NCBI GenBank assembly: GCA_964633225.1 | Contig: CAZWFQ010000027.1 | Coordinates: forward strand, 1 to 44,828 | Source of the DNA: JAKQIM01 sp964633225 | GTDB taxonomy: Bacteria > Chloroflexota > Anaerolineae > Anaerolineales > UBA4823 | Reading direction: 5' to 3' | DNA: 44,828 bases | Shown: positions 1 to 8,964 of the stretch, piece by piece | Numbering within the stretch: the first letter of the stretch is position 1 | Layout of the letters: the number at the start of each line of letters is the position of its first letter | Notes under the pieces: generated by a model | Database searches by the model: none | Told to the model about the DNA's origin: nothing | What the model saw: only the letters and a program-made list of their open reading frames with translations | Made by a program: the position numbers and the translations under genes

Positions 1-2
1 TT

Positions 3-38
3 CTCACCCACGATTACATGGCAGGCGAAGATACGTAA
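3..38 (+). CDS. Possible 3' end of an upstream gene (partial)
   Basis: The frame starting at base 3 is open from the window edge and stops with TAA at 36-38, giving the tail LTHDYMAGEDT. A competing frame from base 2 is open until TGA at 62-64, which would overlap the ATG at 64 as TGATG, but its Arg-rich translation looks less natural. Either way an upstream co-directional gene probably runs off the window. Too short to identify. Confidence 0.3.
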   Translation, partial: LTHDYMAGEDT

Positions 39-63
39 CCCAGCTTGCTCAAAAGGAGATATG

Positions 64-2373
64 ATGCACAAACCGTTTGTTACCCTATTACAAGCATCGT
101 TGTTGCTGTCTCTCGTCTTTGGTGCTGGTGTGGCGGCGCCCACTCAACCGGCGGCTCCTGCTGAACGGGTGAATGCCAAGGATGGGCTTCTAATCAGTGG
201 CCCGCCATCACGCGGGTACGATCTGTCGAATGGGAATAAAGGATTACTGTCACCTGCTGTCCGGCCGGTCGTGCCGGCTGGGGCTGGTTATCGTATCGAT
301 CTGGAAAAGCAGTTTGAAGAAACCTCCTATTACCTGAAAGACACTGATTTTGTCACCACCAGCCTTGGCTGGGCGGTGGGTGAGCCGCACTGGGATCGGC
401 TTACGAAAACCTATGTGGGCACCATTGTGCAGACTACCAACGGCGGCGAAGACTGGAGCCCTCAGACCGTTCCGGTTGCCGAAGCTTTTAACGCCGTAGA
501 GTTCATAGATGCCAATTGTGGTTGGGCGGTGGGAACAAATGGTGCCATCCTGCATACCATCGATAGCGGGGTGCATTGGGAGCAGCAGGCTGTTGCCACT
601 AGCGATGAGTTTCTGGATGTGGTTTTTGTGGATGCCAACAATGGATGGGCTACCAGCCTTCACCCTACTCACTGGGATTGGCTGGATGAGCCTGACAATT
701 GGGATGCCAGCCTGTGGCATACGGCTGATGGCGGTACGACCTGGGTCTCCCAGGCCATTCCCGCCAGTGCCAGCATCTTGCACGCAGTTGATTTTATCAA
801 CGCACAAACGGGTTGGGCGGTGGGGGTCAAATACGTCGGTGGTGAATATGCCGACTCGCCGGCGCACCGGGCAGTCATCTATCATACCAGCAATGGAGGG
901 CAGAGCTGGCTCGAGCAGCCTTACGGGAGCGGAGAATTGGAAGTCTCGCTGACTAGCGTGGACTTCATTGATGCCGTTCACGGCTGGGTAGCGGGCTTCC
1001 CAACTAGCAGCATCGTCACCGGTGGGTTCGTTTTCCATACAGAAGATGGTGGTGTGACCTGGGAGCAGCAAGAGCCGGGTGATTTTTTTGCACCCTTGTG
1101 GAATATCTATTTTTTAGATCAGGCCCGAGGGTACGTGGTGGGCTTTGACTACATTTCAGCCTGGGGACCGCCTGTCTGGCGCACGCAGGATGGCGGGGAT
1201 ACCTGGGAGAAGATTGCCATGACGATGCACGAGAACGATGGCCTTTTTGGCCTGTTTGTTGACGAAGAGAAAGCGGTGGTCTTAGGCGATCATGATTACG
1301 TAGCCACCTCTACCAACCCCTGGGGGCCGTATAGCTGGCCGAACGGCGAAGAACTATTCAGCCAAAGGTTCATCAACATCCATTACCGCTTCGAGGAAGT
1401 CTTTTTTGCAAATGCGCTGCACGGCTGGGCTGTCGGCAACCGCAGCTATTGGCCGGGTTTCACCGGGCAGGTCATTTTGCACACGGCAGATGGCGGAGAA
1501 AGCTGGGAGACTCAGTATGAGAAAGCCCCGAACGCCAGCCAATTGTTCAGTTATCTGCGCCTGGACAGCGTCCACTTCGTGGACATCCTCAACGGTTGGG
1601 CAGTTGGCGTATCTGAAGACATGCACGATGCCATTTTGCACACCGACGACGGTGGCCAGACCTGGGAGGAACAGGGCCAGGCATTGTACGCTTCACAGGA
1701 CTTAGAGTTTTTCGACGTGCAGTTCCTCGATTCTCGGGAGGGCTGGGCGCTAGCAACCGGTAATTCTTCTAGCGGCAACATCTTCCTTGCTCACACGGTT
1801 GACGGCGGCGCAAACTGGGAATGGGTGGATACGGGCATCGAAGGGACGATTGCCGTGGGCTTTGGAACGGTTTTGGGCGGGCTCTATTTTTTAGATGCTC
1901 AGCATGGCTGGGCTGTGGGCGGGTTGGGAAACATTGTGTATACGCCAGATGGCGGCGCGACCTGGTCGGCGCAAGCCATTGACTGTGGATACCCTACCTG
2001 TCCGAGTCACATGTTTGAACTCGACATGATTGATACCCAGGTGGGCTGGCTGGCTGGGGAAGACCTTTTCTACACCAACAATGGCGGCTTGCTATGGGAG
2101 GTCAAGGAGATTGGCTTTGGGTATGACCTGCAAGATGTGCAATTCCTGGATGCACAGAATGGATGGCTGGCAGGCGACGCAGGTTGTGCCGCCTATACGA
2201 CGAACGGTGGGACTAGCTGGATCCCTGTGCAGAACGTGGTGACGGGTGTCTCGCTGCGTGGCCTGTCGTTTGTCTCTCCTGAGAAAGGCTGGTTGGTGGG
2301 TGACAGCGGCGTCATTTTGACTACGGTGTCGGAGCCCTATTGGCCTGTGTACCTGCCGCTGGTGGCGCGATGA
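64..2373 (+). CDS. Secreted Ycf48-like/BNR-repeat beta-propeller protein
   Basis: The product has an N-terminal signal peptide (hydrophobic LLQASLLLSLVFGAGVAA, then an Ala-Pro-rich cleavage region) and is almost entirely repeats of the Ycf48/photosystem II stability-factor type. Each repeat has a GWAVG core followed by a T-x-DGG-x-TW-x-x-Q turn; about a dozen copies occur between residues 90 and 750. These repeats fold as beta-propeller blades. In non-photosynthetic bacteria such proteins are extracellular and mostly of unknown function, so no substrate is assigned. The protein ends in PVYLPLVAR, a hydrophobic tail resembling the end of the giant protease at 36682-44454. Two in-frame ATGs occur at 61 and 64. 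The AGGAG at 54-58 lies 2 nt from the first and 5 nt from the second, so 64 is preferred. The family call is secure; the function is not. Confidence 0.85.
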   Translation: MHKPFVTLLQASLLLSLVFGAGVAAPTQPAAPAERVNAKDGLLISGPPSRGYDLSNGNKGLLSPAVRPVVPAGAGYRIDLEKQFEETSYYLKDTDFVTTSLGWAVGEPHWDRLTKTYVGTIVQTTNGGEDWSPQTVPVAEAFNAVEFIDANCGWAVGTNGAILHTIDSGVHWEQQAVATSDEFLDVVFVDANNGWATSLHPTHWDWLDEPDNWDASLWHTADGGTTWVSQAIPASASILHAVDFINAQTGWAVGVKYVGGEYADSPAHRAVIYHTSNGGQSWLEQPYGSGELEVSLTSVDFIDAVHGWVAGFPTSSIVTGGFVFHTEDGGVTWEQQEPGDFFAPLWNIYFLDQARGYVVGFDYISAWGPPVWRTQDGGDTWEKIAMTMHENDGLFGLFVDEEKAVVLGDHDYVATSTNPWGPYSWPNGEELFSQRFINIHYRFEEVFFANALHGWAVGNRSYWPGFTGQVILHTADGGESWETQYEKAPNASQLFSYLRLDSVHFVDILNGWAVGVSEDMHDAILHTDDGGQTWEEQGQALYASQDLEFFDVQFLDSREGWALATGNSSSGNIFLAHTVDGGANWEWVDTGIEGTIAVGFGTVLGGLYFLDAQHGWAVGGLGNIVYTPDGGATWSAQAIDCGYPTCPSHMFELDMIDTQVGWLAGEDLFYTNNGGLLWEVKEIGFGYDLQDVQFLDAQNGWLAGDAGCAAYTTNGGTSWIPVQNVVTGVSLRGLSFVSPEKGWLVGDSGVILTTVSEPYWPVYLPLVAR

Positions 2374-2408
2374 GGCGGCTTATTAGCCTTGGCATGCAAA
2401 AAAATTTC

Positions 2409-2972
2409 TTACCACACCAGGGGAATGACCCGCCAGCGCACTGTAGCAGTGTATTTGCCGTAACCAGCGATCACCTTTTCCTCAATATAAACCCGGAAAA
2501 CGATGCTGGCGATAATTAGCACGAGCAGGCCAATGTTCGGCGGCGTGAGGTTCCAGGCAACTACAACTCCCGCATTCAACAGCGCCCCGGTGTACATGGG
2601 GTGGCGCAGAACCCGGTAAGGGCCCTGGGTGACCAGCCCTCGGTCGGCGGGGGCGATGCCAAATGACTGCCCCAGGCTGGTGATGGCCCAGATTGTCAAT
2701 ACGATGCCAGCCCCAGATAGGACGCTTGCAATGATAGGCGCCTGTCCCTGGCTGGTGATGCCCATTGGCAGGAAGACCGAGGCCCAGGCGATGACGGTCA
2801 CATACCAGGGCTGGGGCGTGGCAGCGTCTTCTTTACGGTTCAATAAACGCCAAAAGACCAGGGCGCTCTCAATTGCCAGCAATAACGGCAAGAGCGAGCG
2901 GTTGTTCCAGGCTGTTTGCGCCTGGACGCCAGCAATCAGCGCCCAAAACCCGGCCGCCAGGTAGATCCACAT
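2409..2972 (-). CDS. Integral-membrane methyltransferase, ICMT/PEMT-like
   Basis: This 187-residue protein has about four to five hydrophobic segments. Its C-terminal half carries the signature of isoprenylcysteine carboxyl methyltransferase and phospholipid methyltransferase families: QGPYRVLRHPMYTG, followed by a helix and an IEEKV...YGKY segment, where the Arg-His-Pro and Glu-Glu residues form the SAM pocket. Members transfer a methyl group from SAM to membrane-embedded lipids or prenylated thiols. The bacterial substrate cannot be told from sequence. The gene stands alone on the minus strand, converging with the Ycf48-like gene 35 nt away and diverging from the SAM methyltransferase at 3142. 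GGAG lies 10 nt before the ATG. It could equally be annotated as a DUF1295/NnrU-like membrane protein; the methyltransferase fold is the better match. Confidence 0.8.
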   Translation of the reverse strand: MWIYLAAGFWALIAGVQAQTAWNNRSLLPLLLAIESALVFWRLLNRKEDAATPQPWYVTVIAWASVFLPMGITSQGQAPIIASVLSGAGIVLTIWAITSLGQSFGIAPADRGLVTQGPYRVLRHPMYTGALLNAGVVVAWNLTPPNIGLLVLIIASIVFRVYIEEKVIAGYGKYTATVRWRVIPLVW

Positions 2973-3058
2973 TAGAAAGTTACTCCTATCGTATGGATTT
3001 TATGATCCCAAGGTGACACGTTATTGGTCTTTCGACCCATGACTGTATACAGACGCCG

Positions 3059-3071
3059 TGGTATCATACCA
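3059..3071. promoter_or_regulatory. Symmetric extended -10 element between divergent genes
   Basis: The sequence TGGTATCATACCA is a perfect 6-bp inverted repeat around one central base. Read on the plus strand it contains the extended -10 TG-G-TATCAT, and on the minus strand TG-G-TATGAT. It sits about 70 nt before the methyltransferase ATG at 3142 and about 87 nt before the start of the minus-strand gene at 2972. No convincing -35 box is visible on either side. A divergent promoter is inferred; a repressor operator is the alternative. Confidence 0.4.
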
Positions 3072-3141
3072 TAAACTAACGTGAACTCGGGATAAGAAGG
3101 CTCCCGTTTTTTTGCATCATCTGAAATAAGGTGTGATGGCT

Positions 3142-3942
3142 ATGGAAATGTATGATTCGTTAAGCGCCGACTATGACCGGTTCGTGAATTGGACAGCCCG
3201 GCTGGCAGTGGAGATGCCGTTCATCCGCCAAACGCTGGAAGCATTGCAGGGTGCCAGCGGCCAGGCACTGCGCGTGTTGGATGCGGCTTGCGGTACTGGC
3301 AAGCACGCCATTGCGCTGGCCCAGGCGGGGTACTACGTTAGCGGCGCCGATTTGAGCGCAGGGATGATCGAGCAGGCCAGAGAGAATGGACGGCTGGCGG
3401 AGGGGCTGCCAGGCAAGCTGCACTTTGAGCAGGCCGGCTTTGGGCAGTTGGCAGCGCGGTTTGGGCGGGGTGGTTTTGATGCGCTGCTGTGCCTGGGGAA
3501 TTCTCTGCCGCATGTGCTGTCGTTGGACGAGATGGGGGCTGCTTTGCGCGACTTTGCGGCTTGCTTGCGGCCTGGCGGGCTCCTGCTCATTCAAAACCGC
3601 AATTTCGATGCGGTGATGGAGCGGCGGGAACGTTGGATGGAGCCACAGGCCATGCGAGAAGGCGATGCGGAGTGGCTTTTCTTCCGTTTTTATGATTTCG
3701 ATTCTGATGACCGGATCAGCTTTCATGTGGTTACATTAAAGCGGATGGGCGATGCTGGCTGGAGACAGCAGGTTGCGACCACCCGGCTTTACCCGCTGGG
3801 TGAGCAAGCGTTGAACACGGCGTTGGGTGTGGCAGGTTTTCGAGAAATCACATTGTACGGCGATTTGACAGGCAGCCCCTTTGATGTGGCTTCGAGTGGA
3901 AACCTGGTGCTGGCAGCCATGAAAGGAGACGCGGACGAATGA
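3142..3942 (+). CDS. Class I SAM-dependent methyltransferase
   Basis: A soluble Rossmann-fold methyltransferase. Motif I is VLDAACGTGKHA, the acidic end of strand 2 is GADLSAGMIEQA, and LCLGNSLPHV matches motif IV, followed by the LRPGGLLLIQNRN post-motif. These features place it with small-molecule methyltransferases (Methyltransf_25/11 type); the substrate is unknown. The frame has GTG at 3133 and ATGs at 3136, 3142 and 3148. AAGGTG at 3128-3133 is spaced 8 nt from the ATG at 3142, so that start is chosen. The stop overlaps the start of glgA as ATGA, so the two are translationally coupled. This suggests, without proving, a link to glycogen or carbohydrate metabolism. Confidence 0.85.
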   Translation: MEMYDSLSADYDRFVNWTARLAVEMPFIRQTLEALQGASGQALRVLDAACGTGKHAIALAQAGYYVSGADLSAGMIEQARENGRLAEGLPGKLHFEQAGFGQLAARFGRGGFDALLCLGNSLPHVLSLDEMGAALRDFAACLRPGGLLLIQNRNFDAVMERRERWMEPQAMREGDAEWLFFRFYDFDSDDRISFHVVTLKRMGDAGWRQQVATTRLYPLGEQALNTALGVAGFREITLYGDLTGSPFDVASSGNLVLAAMKGDADE

Positions 3943-5402
3943 AAATAGTCTTGGTGGCTTCGGAATGTGTGCCTTATGTAAAGACAGGCGGGCTGGCAGA
4001 TGTGGTTGGCGCACTGCCGGCCGCACTGCGGGCACTGGGTCACGATGTGATTGTCATCTTGCCGCACTACAGTATGATCGATTATCAAAAGCATGGCTTG
4101 CGCCCTACACTTGGCCCGTTGGGGGTCTGGATGGGCAATGCGGAAGAGTGGTGCTCGGTACATGTGGCAGACAGCGGCCCGGCACCGGTTTATTTTATTG
4201 AGGCCAACAAGTATTTTGACCGCTATGGGCTGTATCACGATGCCGATTTCAATGATTACCTGGATAACGGGCGGCGTTTTGGCTTTTTTACGCGGGCAGC
4301 GCTGCAATTGTGCAAAGACCTGAACTTTGCGCCGGATGTTGTACACGCTCATGATTGGCAAACTGCCCTGGCGGCGGCTTATCTGAAGATCTGGCATTGG
4401 AATGATCCTCTGCTTGGTAAGGCAGCCAGCGCTTTGACCATCCATAATATTGCTTACCAGGGTGTTTATAGCGCGGAAGATTATGAATACCTGGGGCTGC
4501 GCCAAGAAAACTTCGTGGGCGACAAATTTGAAGATCACGGCCGGGTCAATTTTCTCAAGGGTGGGGTGGTATATGCTGACGTGGTCAATACCGTCAGCCC
4601 CAGTTATGCAAACGAAACGCGGACGCCTGTGGGGGGAGCGGGATTGGCGCCTTATTTGAATAATAAGGGCGAGAATTATTGGGGTATCTTGAATGGCTGT
4701 GATTATGAACGCTGGGACCCGGCGGTTGACCCACTCATCCCGGCGCGTTTTTCGGTGCAAGATATGAAAGGCAAGGCAACCTGTAAGCGGGCTTTGCAAG
4801 AGCGCATGGGTTTGGCTGTGGATGAGAGCATCCCGGTGATTGGTGTGGTGAGCCGCCTGGTTGGCCAAAAGGGCTTAGACCTGCTGGCTGGTGCGATCGA
4901 GAATATTCTCAATGATATGCGCGTGCAGTTTGTGATTTTGGGGGCAGGCGAGAAGAGCCTGGAGGCTTATTATGGCCAACTGCCAGGGCGCTACCCGGGG
5001 CGAGTGGGCAGTTTTATTGGGTATGACGACGCGCTGTCGCATCAGATTGAGGCGGGAGCGGACTTTTTCATCATGCCTTCCATTTATGAGCCGTGCGGGC
5101 TCAATCAGATGTACTCGCTTAAGTATGGTACGCTGCCCATTGTGCGCGCCACAGGTGGGCTGGACGACACCGTGCAGCAGTATGATGAACAAAGCGGCCT
5201 GGGGACCGGGTTCAAATTCTGGGAGCCAAGTGCTTGGGCGATTTATTATGCGGTGGGATGGGCGGTGAGCACATACTATGACCGGCCGCAGCACTTGCAG
5301 CAGATGAGGCGGGCGGCTATGATGCAGGACTATTCGTGGAAGAGAAGCGCCGAAACATACGTGAAAATTTATGAGCGGGCAATCAGCGTAAAGCCGAAGT
5401 AA
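3939..5402 (+). CDS. glgA: Glycogen synthase, ADP-glucose type (GT5)
   Basis: The 487-residue product is a full-length GT5 glycogen/starch synthase, which elongates alpha-1,4-glucan from ADP-glucose in the cytoplasm. The N-terminal ADP-glucose-binding loop KTGGLADVVGALP is intact near residue 16. HDWQTAL (donor-site His), TIHNIAYQG and LNGCDYERWDP follow in family order. The C-terminal domain has VVSRLVGQKGLDL and the catalytic-loop signature PSIYEPCGLNQ with its conserved Glu. The length is typical (E. coli GlgA 477). The ATG overlaps the stop of the methyltransferase gene by 4 nt, and AAGGAG lies 10 nt upstream. Its stop is only 2 nt from the stop of the converging cyclase gene, leaving no room for a separate terminator. 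Confidence 0.96.
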   Translation: MKIVLVASECVPYVKTGGLADVVGALPAALRALGHDVIVILPHYSMIDYQKHGLRPTLGPLGVWMGNAEEWCSVHVADSGPAPVYFIEANKYFDRYGLYHDADFNDYLDNGRRFGFFTRAALQLCKDLNFAPDVVHAHDWQTALAAAYLKIWHWNDPLLGKAASALTIHNIAYQGVYSAEDYEYLGLRQENFVGDKFEDHGRVNFLKGGVVYADVVNTVSPSYANETRTPVGGAGLAPYLNNKGENYWGILNGCDYERWDPAVDPLIPARFSVQDMKGKATCKRALQERMGLAVDESIPVIGVVSRLVGQKGLDLLAGAIENILNDMRVQFVILGAGEKSLEAYYGQLPGRYPGRVGSFIGYDDALSHQIEAGADFFIMPSIYEPCGLNQMYSLKYGTLPIVRATGGLDDTVQQYDEQSGLGTGFKFWEPSAWAIYYAVGWAVSTYYDRPQHLQQMRRAAMMQDYSWKRSAETYVKIYERAISVKPK

Positions 5403-5404
5403 CT

Positions 5405-8400
5405 TCACAATGCCGCGATGGCAACGTGATCGGGGACTTTTTCCAGGAAGGAACGACGCAGGGCCAGGTCGCTGATGTGCTCGGCCCGGGTCATTAGGGC
5501 CTGCTTGGCATCTGCAATGACCTGGCGGGCTTCTTCTTCTTGTCCACAGGCCTGCATGACCTGAACGGTGGTCAGGTAAATCAAGAAGGGGGCTTCGCTG
5601 AGGGGGAAACCTTGGGTGCGGATGTGGGCCTGGATGTCGCGTACATAAACACATGCGTTTTCAGTATCCTGCTGGGCCAGGGCGATGCGCGCCAGGCCGG
5701 CCAGGTTATCAAAGGCATATTTCTGTTGGCCAAGCTCACGCCGGGTGTCGAGCGCAAGCTGGTGCCTTAGGCGGGCATTTTCCAGGTCGCCGGTGATCTC
5801 AAAGGCGCGCGCCAGGTAGGTCAGGGTGAAAGTTTCGTCGCGCCGGGCGCCGATATCTTGTAGGATTTGCAGGGATTGTTGGTAATGCTCAATGGCTGTT
5901 TTGGTGCGGCCCTGGGCGAGCAGCACGTTCCCCAGGTCTCCCAGGGCAACGGCCTCGCCGCGCCGGTCGGCAATGCTTTGCCGGATGGTCAGCGCTTGTT
6001 CGTAAGAAGACTGGGCGGCGGCAAGGTCGCCGCACTGCAAGTAAATATTGCCCAGACCTGAAGTGCTCCAGGCCTCACCGCGCCGGTCGCCGACCATGCG
6101 GAAGTACTCCAGCGATTGGCGGTGATGGTTGAGGGCTTCGGTAAAATTGCCAAGATCATAATGTAGATTGCCCAATTGATTGAGGCTGATGGCAATCTCG
6201 CGGCGGTCGCCAATAACCTGGCGGATCTCGAGGGCCTGGCGGTAACACTCGCCAGCTTGTTCCATGTTGCCCAGGGTACGGTGTACCACCCCTAAGGTGG
6301 TCAGGCTGATGGCGGCGCGTGAACGGTCATCAATGGCGTGCGCTACGTTCAAGGCGGCCTGGCCGGTGTTCAGAGCTTCGTCAAACTGACCCTGGCGCCA
6401 ATAGACACTGGCCAGGCGGTGGAGACTGTCTGCTTCAATACTGCGTTCATTTGCCCGGCGAGCAGCTTCCAGGCTTTGCTCAAGGGCGGACCGGGCAGCA
6501 GGGTACTCGCCCCAGCCCTCGTGCCAGATAGCCATGCGGTATTGGGCTTCGGCAATCTGATGATCATACTTGCCCTGGGTAGCCAGTTTGAGCAACTCGT
6601 CTAGATCGGCGCGTTGTTGATCGCGCTCGCCGATCAGGTCGCACACGCGCTCACGCTCTAACAGCAGCTCATAGCGTTCAAGGGGGTTGCTGATCAGTGC
6701 CAGGGCTTTGGTGAAGAAGATCAGGGCTTCTCGGTTGTCGTAGGCTCGGGCGGCCTGGTAGCCTGCCCGGATGCAGTATTCGCGCTGCTTATTGACCTGG
6801 TCGGTATGCTCGTAATGATAGGCCAGCAAGGCATATGGCATTTCGGGCTCGTCCATCCAGTTGGCTTCGTACCATTGTGCCACAGCGCTGTGCAACTGGG
6901 CGCGAGTGCCTTTTAACAGGCTTTGATAGACTGTCTCGCGGATCAGGTTGTGCTTGAATTTATATTCTTTTTGCGGCAGATCGACCTCGAGCTGGATCAG
7001 GCTGGCCTCTTCGAGAATCTGAATGCTGTACGCAAAGCGGGCAGGGGAGATTTCCATCCCTTCGCAGACTTCAGATAAAACTCGGATGGAGAATTGGCGG
7101 CCAATGCAAGATGCCAGTTGCAAGACGCGTCTGACATCGCGCTCCAGGCGGTCGATGCGCGCTTGCAAGATGCCCTGGATAGTGTTGGGAATGGCGGCCT
7201 CTTCCCAGCCTTGCATTAATTCCCAGCGATGGTTTTTGGCGGGCACCAAGGCGCCCCGGTCAATCATCGAACGTACCAGTTCTTCAATGAAGAGGGGATT
7301 CCCGTCGGTACGCCGTGTGACCAGGTCTAAAGCCATTTCGGGTACGAGGTCAGTTTCTAACAAGCCTTCGATCATCAATTGAGTATCTGAATTAACCAGG
7401 GGCTGGAGCCAGGCTTCGGTGTAATATTTATTGTAAGGGCCTCGGGCGGCTTCGCGCAGTCGCCAGGCTGGCCTTTCTGGCTCGGGGCGAAAAGTGGTCA
7501 GGATCAGGATCGGTTTTTGTGTGACGATGGGCAGGATCTGTTCCAGAAGCCTGGCAGAGGATGGGTCCATCCAATGCAAGTCTTCAAAAGCGAGCACGAG
7601 AGGTTTCTGATCTGCCAGCGCAGAGAGCCAGGCCTGGATGGCGCGGGCGTTTTGCCACAAGAGGCTTTCTTCGTCCATCCAGCTTAGTTGTTCTGTGATT
7701 TGATTGGAGATGGGCAGCCCAAGAATTTTCGCAAGGTAAGGAAAAGCCCAGTCAGCCTGCTCGGGAATCAGGTGGAATAGGTGATGGGCGAGCTGTTCAG
7801 AAGTGTTGCCGGCATCTGGGGCAATTGAGTGATCGCAGACAACAGGTATGCCGATGGCATTGCGCAGCAAGGCCTGGAAGCATCCATAGCGCAGTGTCTC
7901 GCCGGTTTCAAGGGTATTGCTGCTGAGCCAGGCAATTTTTGGGCTCTGGGCACCGTTTTGTGGGGCGAGGTATTGGGCCTGGATTTCGCGCAGCAGGCGT
8001 GACTTGCCCACCCCTACTTCGCCGATGATCGAGACAATGCTTCCCTGGTTGTTGATCAGGCTTTCGATGGTGCGCTGGAGCATGGCAAGCTCGGCTGAGC
8101 GACCAACGAGGGGTGAAAAGAAAGCGCTTTTTATGCTTAATGGAGAAACTTCCTGAAGCTTGCCGAGCAGCTCGAAAGCCTGGACTTCGCCATCGATCCC
8201 CTGGAGGTAGGGCAGGGTGATGGGTTTGTACGTAAAGGCATGCCGGGTGAGACGGTTCAGCTCTTCGCTCACCAGGATCTGGTTAAGGCCGCTGGCTTGT
8301 TCCAGGCGGGCCGCCAGGTTGACGGAGCTGCCGATGACCGTGTATTCTTTGCGCCCTTGGGCGCCAACGCCCGCCGCCACCACCTGCCCGCAGGCCAGCC

Positions 8401-8962
8401 CCAGATGAAGAGAGATGCGCGGTACATCCAGGCTGAACTTGAGCTTTGAGATCTGTTCTTTCATATCCAGGGCGGCTTGGATGGCACGTTCGGGATCGTC
8501 CTCATGGGCCGTTGGGGCGCCAAAAACGGTCAGTAGGCCATCCCCCAGGTAGTGCACCATCTGGCCACCGTACTGCACGACGACGCGCGTCATCTCGTCC
8601 AAGCACTGGTTGACCAGCAGGACGGCTTCTTCGGGGTCGAGTTGTTCAGAAAGGCGGGTGAATCCGGCAATATCGGCAAAGAGCACGATAACAAAACGGC
8701 GTTCTCCCTCTAAAACTGCTGAGGGCCGGATGCCGGTGACGAGGGGACGAACGCCCCCTGCCGGACGAGAGTCGACGGTCGAAGATGGAGTGCTGGAATG
8801 AAGGGCAGATTGGGGGAGTTGGGCACCACAGCGTCCGCAGGTTGGCAAATCGGCGGGGTTTTCAAACCCACACATTGGACACTGCTGGGGAAGCGGTTGG
8901 CCGCAGCATCCGCAGAAGTTGAAGCCAGAAGGGTTATCGTTGCTGCAATTTGAGCAAATCAT
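5405..8962 (-). CDS. Zinc-ribbon/class III nucleotidyl cyclase/ATPase/TPR signalling protein
   Basis: This large multidomain protein begins with two CxxC...CxxC zinc ribbons (C3/C6/C17/C20 and C28/C31/C42/C45). A class III cyclase domain follows at about residues 85-265. It keeps both metal aspartates (D97 in FADIAGFT, D141 in GDG) and the transition-state Asn and Arg (N215 and R219 in VNLAARL), so it is predicted to be active. Next come an AAA/STAND-type ATPase with P-loop GEVGVGKS (314-321), a winged-helix/helical region, and TPRs of about 40 residues to the C-terminus. No membrane segment is seen. The architecture is known from actinobacterial and chloroflexal cytosolic signalling proteins; cAMP versus cGMP is not decided. 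It starts 2 nt after the stop of the upstream gene, without a clear Shine-Dalgarno, so translation is probably coupled. Confidence 0.9.
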   Translation of the reverse strand: MICSNCSNDNPSGFNFCGCCGQPLPQQCPMCGFENPADLPTCGRCGAQLPQSALHSSTPSSTVDSRPAGGVRPLVTGIRPSAVLEGERRFVIVLFADIAGFTRLSEQLDPEEAVLLVNQCLDEMTRVVVQYGGQMVHYLGDGLLTVFGAPTAHEDDPERAIQAALDMKEQISKLKFSLDVPRISLHLGLACGQVVAAGVGAQGRKEYTVIGSSVNLAARLEQASGLNQILVSEELNRLTRHAFTYKPITLPYLQGIDGEVQAFELLGKLQEVSPLSIKSAFFSPLVGRSAELAMLQRTIESLINNQGSIVSIIGEVGVGKSRLLREIQAQYLAPQNGAQSPKIAWLSSNTLETGETLRYGCFQALLRNAIGIPVVCDHSIAPDAGNTSEQLAHHLFHLIPEQADWAFPYLAKILGLPISNQITEQLSWMDEESLLWQNARAIQAWLSALADQKPLVLAFEDLHWMDPSSARLLEQILPIVTQKPILILTTFRPEPERPAWRLREAARGPYNKYYTEAWLQPLVNSDTQLMIEGLLETDLVPEMALDLVTRRTDGNPLFIEELVRSMIDRGALVPAKNHRWELMQGWEEAAIPNTIQGILQARIDRLERDVRRVLQLASCIGRQFSIRVLSEVCEGMEISPARFAYSIQILEEASLIQLEVDLPQKEYKFKHNLIRETVYQSLLKGTRAQLHSAVAQWYEANWMDEPEMPYALLAYHYEHTDQVNKQREYCIRAGYQAARAYDNREALIFFTKALALISNPLERYELLLERERVCDLIGERDQQRADLDELLKLATQGKYDHQIAEAQYRMAIWHEGWGEYPAARSALEQSLEAARRANERSIEADSLHRLASVYWRQGQFDEALNTGQAALNVAHAIDDRSRAAISLTTLGVVHRTLGNMEQAGECYRQALEIRQVIGDRREIAISLNQLGNLHYDLGNFTEALNHHRQSLEYFRMVGDRRGEAWSTSGLGNIYLQCGDLAAAQSSYEQALTIRQSIADRRGEAVALGDLGNVLLAQGRTKTAIEHYQQSLQILQDIGARRDETFTLTYLARAFEITGDLENARLRHQLALDTRRELGQQKYAFDNLAGLARIALAQQDTENACVYVRDIQAHIRTQGFPLSEAPFLIYLTTVQVMQACGQEEEARQVIADAKQALMTRAEHISDLALRRSFLEKVPDHVAIAAL

Positions 8963-8964
8963 TT

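Noticed and set aside
3789..4868. 359-codon minus-strand frame opposite glgA
   Set aside because: It lies across two strongly supported plus-strand genes, has no recognisable motif, and has no promoter or ribosome-binding site.
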